A DNA stretch of 60,000 bases from Membranipora membranacea. Lineage: Eukaryota; Bryozoa; Gymnolaemata; Cheilostomatida; Membraniporidae. The DNA is taken from contig OU612065.1 in the NCBI GenBank assembly GCA_914767715.1, positions 11,968,001-12,028,000 of the forward strand, in the 5' to 3' direction. A program made the position numbers and the translations under genes. Below are positions 52,871-60,000 of this stretch, piece after piece; the first letter of the stretch is position 1, and each line of letters starts with the position of its first letter. The notes under the pieces were generated by a model. That model was given only the letters and a program-made list of their open reading frames with translations, did no database searches and was not told the DNA's origin.

Positions 52871-53076
52871 AGGAAATACCTAACTTCAACTCAAGTTAAA
52901 ATTTTGGAGTTGTCCCTTCAACACATTGAATTCTCAACTGGATTGCTCCAGCTGGGGATAACTCTAAATTGGTTTTACTTCTCAAAACATGTTTTAGCGA
53001 GCCCAATTGCACCATTTCTTGGAAAAAAACAGACAAAATTTCAATTTCTACTCTCCTCTGCACAAAAGGTTAATTA

Positions 53077-53197
53077 CTGCAGCACAGGCCTTATGTAGTT
53101 GGTACAAGTCCAGTGGTCGAGTGCCCCAGTAGTCAAATCCCACTTGGGCACTCAACAACTGTTCTTGTACCAATTACAGAAAGCCTGTGCACTGCAG
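53077..53197. repeat. Foldback element with about 52-base arms
   Basis: It starts and ends with CTGCAG. The left arm runs CTGCAGCACAGGCC, TTGGTACAAGTCCAGTGG, TCGAGTGCCCCA. The right arm complements it with scattered mismatches, around a loop of about 15 bases. A related copy is at 30645-30736. No coding capacity. Confidence 0.8.
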
Positions 53198-55091
53198 CTT
53201 GAGTATGGACTATGGATGGAGACTTTTGATTTATTTCTCATTCTTCTGTATTAATTAGGAAACAGTTTATTCATAGCATACTGAACGAAACAACACGGCA
53301 TACAATTGGGCTCACTATCTCCTTGCAGTCATAGTGGGCCACTGGGACATGCCCAACCTTACTTTATCAGATGAACAGGGAGTTCATTGCTTTATCCAAG
53401 GAGTAACAGCTGTTATTCCTTATATCAATCAATCAATGAATACTCAGAGTCATTGGATTGGTAGCCAATGTGTCGGCTCTGATATCGCTCCACCCAGCCA
53501 ATCAGAGCCAACACTCTGGATAACAACTTGCCTTTATTATAAGACAACAATTATTATGGCACACCAATCAAAGAGTCCTGGGCAGTGGTGTTGAGAGGAT
53601 ATATTTGTTACCCCAACCCTGTCAGGCCAACGGCCAGACGCCGGGGTGGGTGCGAGAGGGGCGGCTCAGCGCTGGAAAATTGTTCACATAAGGGAGCAAA
53701 ATGGAGCAAATCTATCCATCTCACAGTGAGATAATGTAATCATTTATTCATGTGGAAATCCCCTTACAATCTTGCTTTGTCTGCTTTGCTATGGTAGGTT
53801 GAAGTCGTTAAAATTTGCCCTGCTGGAATTTCCAGTCCCTTCCCACTAGGATAACCTACTTAAAATGAACATGTCCTTTGAATAACCAACTCTTCTTTAT
53901 TCGTTCATTACAAACACCTGCTAGGCATAGTGTGCCTGCAAATTTCCAATAACATCATTCACAGAGACAACCAGTTAGAACACAAATTTGATGATGATGG
54001 TGGAAAATGAGTGGGTCCAGTCTATTAACCTGAATTGAATAGGTCACAGTGTGGGTGAATGGTGAGAGAGAGAGAATAATGAGACTGAAGCTCTAACTGT
54101 TTCCTCTATCCAACCACCAAACAAGCTTAATCTATTGGTCAGGAGTACATCCACTGTGGAATATATTAGAATTAACTTACCTCTTAGTCTTAGAGAATTG
54201 AAATTCAGAATAGATTTATGTTATTCCAGTGAACAAATAGGAAAAGCATGGACACTCATGGGAAAACCACTGAGCCGAGATTTTGCTTTAGCAAGAATAT
54301 AGGATTATTTCCATAGAATAGAGTCTTATGTGCACTCGCCCCATCAGAAAACTGTACATATGTGAATTTTAGGCTATGACCTTTGACAGACCTGGCCGAA
54401 ATCCAGATGAACACACAACAGATCAATCTTGTGGGTGGGTAGTAATAATTTCAGGAAGTATGTTCAGACTAAAAGGTTTTTGGTCTAAAATCTTTGGAAA
54501 AGGAGACTTGAATGAAACGTCCCTTGTAACAGTCCTTGACAACTCCCAAATAAAAGAGATGAAAAATGTATCAGAATGGACATTCAGTGCAGTTTAGCAC
54601 ATCCCAACGCTGATGATGGAGCGTTGAGCGTACTCCAACACCAAAAACTCTTACCCCAGCGTCGTTGGGGCTCCCCCAACACCACTGGTCCTGGGCACAC
54701 CCATTGTTCTCCCCTATTATTGGATTGGCACACCAATGTCTGATTTTGTTGAATGCGCAAAAACTGTATTTTGCCACAGTCATTAATTAAGTCCACGATC
54801 ATCAGACACAGACAAGCTATACCCAAATATGCATGTCCTCTCACAATTAGTGCCAGACATTTGTCTAGCTCAATCCCCACCTATGCGAGTCTCAAGCTGT
54901 CAGTCTTGTTTTAGACTCCTGTTGCAGACTGGAAAATTTAAGGGCCTGCTTTGATTATGAACTTGTTAGGTAATGTGAACTGTTGAATTTACTCTATAGG
55001 CTATGCTTGTCAGGATGGGCTAACAAACCACTTCTTTTTACAGCTGGTATAATCACAGTGCAGTAATCGACGTGCTACAGGTAAAATCAAC

Positions 55092-58000
55092 ATGCTCTTC
55101 TTCCGGGCGTTTCATGACATGGTAAGTTCAGTTTATATATATATAATATGAAGTAAGTCACATGGCAGGCACACTCTATCCTTCCACCTATCTTTCATCA
55201 ATTTTGAGTCAAATTCTGGTTGCAATCATGATTCTTTCTATAATCCGATATCAGAGTAATTTCCTTCTTTTATTTTTGATGTGAGGAGATCAAGTTATCA
55301 AGGCTAATCTTAGGCCTAAAAGAGTAGGCTATGTCATTGTTACAATCGGTAAAATGTTTTTGTTTATGAGAAATTACATGGTTCTGAGCACACTCCTGTT
55401 CAAATTGTTTCTAATAAAGCTTGTGAAGTGATAGGCAACAATATACTCTATGTGCCTATGATATATTTAGGAATATATGTATTTGGCTACTCGAGACTTG
55501 TTGCTTGTACACACTTCTTGATTTAACAATTCATACAAAAACTTAATCCTTCAAAAACTTAATTCTTCATTTCATAGGCTGGTGTTGTACGGCTTACTCT
55601 TGGTAAATTAAATGCAGCTGATAGAATGCAGATCCTTACCATGCTGCAAGCTATACAGAGTTATCTAACTAGAGCCGACTCTATGACATCGGCAGTCCAG
55701 TATGATGAGCCGACCAAAGTGATCAACAATCTGATAGTCACAATAGAAGAGTCAACGTTGGGCAAGCTAGACTCATCCAAGGTCATATCAGTAACAAAGA
55801 AGGAAGCTAAAGAGATGAAGAAGACTGGCACCTTGACTGCTGACACCTCAACATCTTCTGTTATCAGGTGCAGTTTGAGAGTATATCAAACAAACTTTTA
55901 CACCATACAATGAATGACAATCTTTGAATGAAAATGAGCACTAATTGAAGTTGAAGTTGAATTTCTTACTCCTTAAACTATGATTGGTGACCAATCTATT
56001 GTTCAAGATATAGCTTCACTATACAATATCGATTCAATATAAATATGAAGGATTTTATACTGCCTCTGAAGATTGTTTCTGATTAAAATGAGTTTTTCCA
56101 TCGTAGAATACCAAAACTGGAACATGGCAAGAAACAATCTATGGAAATTAGGCCTCTTAATAGAGGAGGGAAGAGAGCCCCACAGCTTGTAAAGCCTGAG
56201 CAGCAGGTTGAGGAGTTATCTTCTGAAGATGGGGATGATGATGCAGGATACGGTGATGCTGAAGACTCGGCTATGCAAAACTATGAGCATACTGAAGAGC
56301 ATGTTGTCGAGGTAGGTACTGAGGCAGATGGTTTAGGTGAAACTAAGTTTCAAATTAAAATGTGTACCCTTCAAAGCTCAGATCCTGTGTGTCTTGCTTC
56401 CGTATTGCTGCATTCTTCATCAATTCATATAATTCAAAATATCAGGCTGGGTAATGGGAGGTATGGTGCTGTTAGGCGGATGCTGACCTGTCATTGATTT
56501 CTTTTGAAAGGATCCATCTTGGCGGCCAATAGATATGCTGGAAAAGGCCCTGGCTGATATTGTCAACGAAGACAACAAATCTGAGAACAATATACCTTCA
56601 TTATTTACAATTAATAAAAAGAAATCAATGTCAAAGCCCAACAAAACAGCCAAGTCTCCAAAAAGTGCAGCTCACAAAGACACTTCTCTGAGGCTGGAGA
56701 GATATTTAGCACCGGATGCAGTTCATAGTAACCCAACACCTCGCTTTCGTAGTATCCACTCTGGTGTAAAGAAATGGCCAGAGAATGCTGTGTGGGCCTG
56801 TGTTTACTGCAGACTGTTATCAGATGATATACATAGATATAAAGTACATCTTAGACACAAGCATCCACAAGGTTAGTTTTGCTTCCGCAGTGTGTGAAAA
56901 TCAAATGAGGTTTGAGCCGTGACAAGGAATGCTAGTCAAATATACACCTCCCAGCAGTTCTACCGCTTTTTGATCATATTTCTTTCCACATCATCAGCCG
57001 CATTTTGTGAGAGTAGGACTTTGTGACCAATTTACAAGTTGTCTCTGATTTTTCTTTCTATTCCTAGAATCCCAGTGTTGCTGTAGGTACTGTAAGGCAG
57101 AGTTTGGTAATGCTGAGCTAGCAAACCTTCATCACTGCTCTAAAAAGAATGTTTGTCATATCTGCAACAAATGGTTTAAGAGACCAAACGTTTTAAGAGT
57201 AAGTTTTGTTGGCTCATTATTGGTGTTGGCATTTAACCGCAACACAAACTAAACTCTCTTATAATCTTGATTCAATTCTAAATGGTTGCAATAACTTAGC
57301 ATGCAAAAATCACTAATCTGTCATGTAATTAAATAATATTTGAGTTGTCTCGCACTGACCACATCACTAAATTGTCCTTTTTCAGCTACATGTTGTGGCT
57401 CCATTCTTAGTTACACATTTTGCACAGAATTAAATTCTTTTCTTAGAATGGAAATAGTATCATAACATCATGCAGTTAGAACACTTAACACAGGGGCTCA
57501 TCTGAAATTGATCTGATTGGCTGTCCCTACTAGCATGAATTATATAGCCTGGGAAATCAACTTCTTTACAAAACTGCAGACAGTATTAAAATGCCTTCAA
57601 CGTCGATGATTTGGGCTTTTCCAGAATGTTACTAGGGACTGGCTATTTTTGCAAGCCCATTGTTTGGCAAAAGAAAGCTAATGATGCTATTCCAGATATG
57701 GAATTCAATGACATTTTGTATTGACAGCGGCATATGAACACTCACCTCAAAACCTCGATCATCACAATAAAGTGTAACATATGTAAAGATGATAAACTCT
57801 ATGACTCAGTAGCTCAATGTGCTCAACACCTCTTTGATGATCACGAAAATATTGTGGTGAGTACCGTAGCTCTGCAGCTAATACGCTTTGTAAGACAGCA
57901 TTCACACAGTATGTCAAAACAGTATCTCCAGAAAAAGTCCTGGTGCAGACTGTTTTGAACCGTTTGATCATGGATTTGAATTTTATATTTCTGTTTTTAT

Positions 58001-59975
58001 TAAAATAGAAAAATGGTATTCTTTGGAGTACATACTAATGAAGAAAAATGATACAAATTGGTTCTCTTTTCTACCAAATACCTGTTTTATTGTTCAGGCC
58101 ACTAGAACTATTCATTTCAAAAGTACAGCGTTTTAATTACCAGTAATGTTTTAGATTCAGTGGCTTTTTATACTCGGGGTTTTCTCTTAGACTTACAAAC
58201 TCACTCCACTCTCACCCAACAATGTAGTAGAAACAAACAGTACAGCAACATTATATTAAACGTTTGTCAGCTACTGGCTTAAGAATTTAAAAAAGTATGG
58301 TACAGTTTCAATCTAAAAGGATGCAGTTACTAACTGTGTTACAACTGATTGATATTGTATACTCTACATACCCACAAGGGTTTTCAGTACTGAAGATCTA
58401 ACGTATTTTTCAGTATTGCGACTGGTGTTCTTGTGACTGTGACCCTCATTTATATAAACTAGATGATGTGACAAGACTACTATGTGAGAGCTGCACCAAC
58501 GAGCCAGATGTTGTCCGGTATGATATTAAATCACAATATTATTTCACATTGTCATATATCATATATGTTATGTCACCTTGCAGTTTTACTAAATATGAAA
58601 CTAATTGAGAGCTGGATTTTCTTGTGTGTCAATGAGCTATCTCATATGTTTATTAGAGGATGGACATTGTCTTTCTAATTTAGTTGCATGTTGATATGGT
58701 ATGTGAAAAAACCAAAGCCATCATCAATTCACAGTCCCAACACTATTTCATTTATCTCCTTGTTTTTCATCTTGTAGGGAAGTAAAGAGCAATGGATCGA
58801 ATCCCGATATTAACATTTACAAGGATGGCATCCACTTCAACAAACCTCGAGCCCCGCCAAAGCGGAAGCATCCTTCTGAAGGTAATACTGAGCTTAATTA
58901 GAAAAGAGATGTTCAAATATTATAATTGGGTCGTAAATACTAATTTTCTCTTACATCCCTTGCGGAGGATATGACTTTGATAATAGATAATTCTGTCCTA
59001 CGATGCAAACACTGATTTACTTCATGCTAAGCCCGTCAGCATTTCCAAAACAAACAGCTCCATATAATAGCAGGACTATCTTCTCCCTGTAGTCAAAATT
59101 TTAGAACGCCCTCGTCCACATGGCAGCTTCTCCTAAACCAGAAATTGAGCTCATCAACTTTAACAAACTGAAAATTATGCAAAGGAATTATGGAGGTTTG
59201 GGTGTATGTCCTTGATGTGGCGTTGTGCCGGGCTGTCTTAGGGCAAACATAATTTTATGCCAAAACAAATGTAGTCTGAGAAAGTTCTTTTCTTTTGATA
59301 ATCATACAAGGAAGCTGTTATTTTCAGTGGAGAAAGATTTTAAATGCGAAACCTGTGATGATAAGGTTTACCACAATCGCCGATCCTATAGAAAGCATAT
59401 GCTCGGTGCAGGCCATCTATTAAAAGTCGCTGAAAGTTATGGGGCAGACGCAACCTCATTTCCCTGCAAAGATGAGACATGTCAAAAAGTCTTCCCAAGG
59501 TATGATATATTAATTGCACACTCTTCACACCATGGGCAATGAATGTGAAGATTATATATGAACTGTCACCTGGGTCATGTAGATCTGGTTGTGGTAGGAG
59601 AGTTAGGTTTATTATTTCCATCCATATCAACAGGCGATAAAATTGGTACATATAAATGAACAAGTTAAACTTTGTTGAAAGCTGATATGAAGTATGGAAA
59701 AAGTTCTTTAAACGTGAGTTCTGGCCTGTGACTAGCCCTTGTTATATCATGATTGCAGACCATGTTATACACAATACATAGGCCAATCCGCAGTGCAGAC
59801 AAGCCAACTTAGTCTGAACTTGTTGTATGATTCTAGTTGAATTGCACACTTACTGATATTATTTTGGTAATGCGGTTACTTCGATTGCAGTGTGAAAACA
59901 ATGTTGAGTCACTATGGAAATAGTCATACAAAAAGAATGAAATACAGATGTGACATTTGTGACGCAGAGTTTATA
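55092..59975 (+). CDS. C2H2-type zinc-finger protein (3' partial)
   Basis: Exons: 55092-55121, 55578-55867, 56107-56311, 56511-56871, 57068-57198, 57728-57856, 58414-58517, 58778-58881, 59328-59499, 59891-59975 and on beyond the window. All join in phase, 537 codons so far. The product starts MLFFRAFHDM, followed by a helical segment, a Lys-rich stretch and an acidic patch (SSEDGDDDAGYGD). Then come fingers: WACVYCRLL with HLRHKH; CRYCKAEF; CHICNKWFKRPNVLRRHMNT; CNICKDDK with HLFDDH; a cysteine-dense DWCSCDCDPH block with LCESC; CETCDDKVY with HMLGAGH; CKDETCQKVF continuing to SHYGNSH; and CDICDAEF. It is probably a nuclear DNA- or RNA-binding protein. I do not recognise the orthologue. The first 10-residue exon is the least certain part; a 5' UTR exon boundary near 55043 or 55079 is possible. 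Confidence 0.8.
57448..57712 (+). repeat. Dispersed repeat in zinc-finger gene intron (copy 2 of 2)
   Basis: Matches both ends of the repeat at 36155-36785 in the same orientation and lacks its middle 370 bases. It ends 15 bases before the acceptor of the exon at 57728, so it supplies most of the 3' end of that intron. Confidence 0.8.
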
Positions 59976-60000
59976 GTAAGTACTCTCACATGAATGATTG

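Larger units (their letters stand above)
50240..55091. other. Gene-poor, repeat-rich interval
   Basis: About 4.9 kb with no defensible coding exon. It carries an hAT MITE (51019-51538), a hairpin (51547-51609), a SINE remnant (52293-52455), small palindromes, a G-rich repeat (52838-52870) and a foldback (53077-53197). A non-coding 5' exon of the unknown minus-strand gene may exist near 50334, where a donor (CACAAG, gtaata) is visible on the minus strand. At 53640 a G-rich stretch (GGGTGCGAGAGGGGCG) resembles parts of hAT elements B and C. Confidence 0.5.

Noticed and set aside
54376-54880. Open frames of 73 and 98 codons around 54.4-54.9 kb
   Set aside because: They overlap on opposite strands, have no splice support and sit in repeat-like DNA.

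Overview
The window is genomic DNA from an invertebrate animal, not a bacterium. Genes are split into many short exons with GT-AG introns of about 100 to 2,000 bases (one over 5 kb), the DNA is AT-rich, poly(A) signals follow the stops, and there is a tRNA-derived SINE plus several hAT-type transposons with 8-base target duplications. The gene set (an active-zone scaffold, DAP, CCDC77, a tetraspanin, an Aurora kinase, a C2H2 protein) fits an animal with synapse-type proteins. I cannot name the phylum from the sequence. All exon models below were built by hand from reading frame, splice signals and phase; no alignment or expression data were used.

Layout: (1) About 1.2-28 kb, + strand: a 25-exon gene, open at its 5' end, encoding about 2,056 residues with the order FYVE-like zinc finger, long low-complexity and coiled-coil region, PDZ, one C2 domain, His/Ser-rich tail. 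This is the Piccolo/Fife/RIM family of presynaptic active-zone scaffolds. It has a 21-base microexon beside the PDZ domain, and its C2 domain seems to lack most calcium-binding aspartates. (2) 29.1-30.3 kb, - strand: DAP (death-associated protein 1), three exons, 105 residues. (3) 32.1-37.3 kb, + strand: CCDC77, nine exons, 479 residues. (4) 38.0-41.0 kb, - strand: a tetraspanin, seven exons, 301 residues, with eight cysteines in its large loop. (5) 45.8-48.3 kb, + strand: an Aurora kinase, seven exons, 355 residues. (6) 49.0-50.2 kb, - strand: an unrecognised putative two-exon gene. (7) 55.1 kb to the end, + strand: a zinc-finger protein whose 3' end lies outside the window.

Orientation: the scaffold gene and DAP are tail to tail, DAP and CCDC77 head to head, CCDC77 and the tetraspanin tail to tail, the tetraspanin and Aurora head to head, and Aurora and the unknown gene tail to tail. 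The genes do not form a pathway; they look like ordinary neighbours.

The spaces hold most of the mobile DNA. The 4.8 kb between the tetraspanin and Aurora contains an hAT element with another nested inside it, and a third inserted directly against its end, so that three copies of one 8-base target site stand in a row. A short hAT element with perfect ends sits at 51.0-51.5 kb. Other repeats are two copies of a SINE, MITE-like elements, foldback sequences, a family of G-rich short repeats, two minisatellites and a dispersed repeat shared by introns of CCDC77 and the zinc-finger gene.
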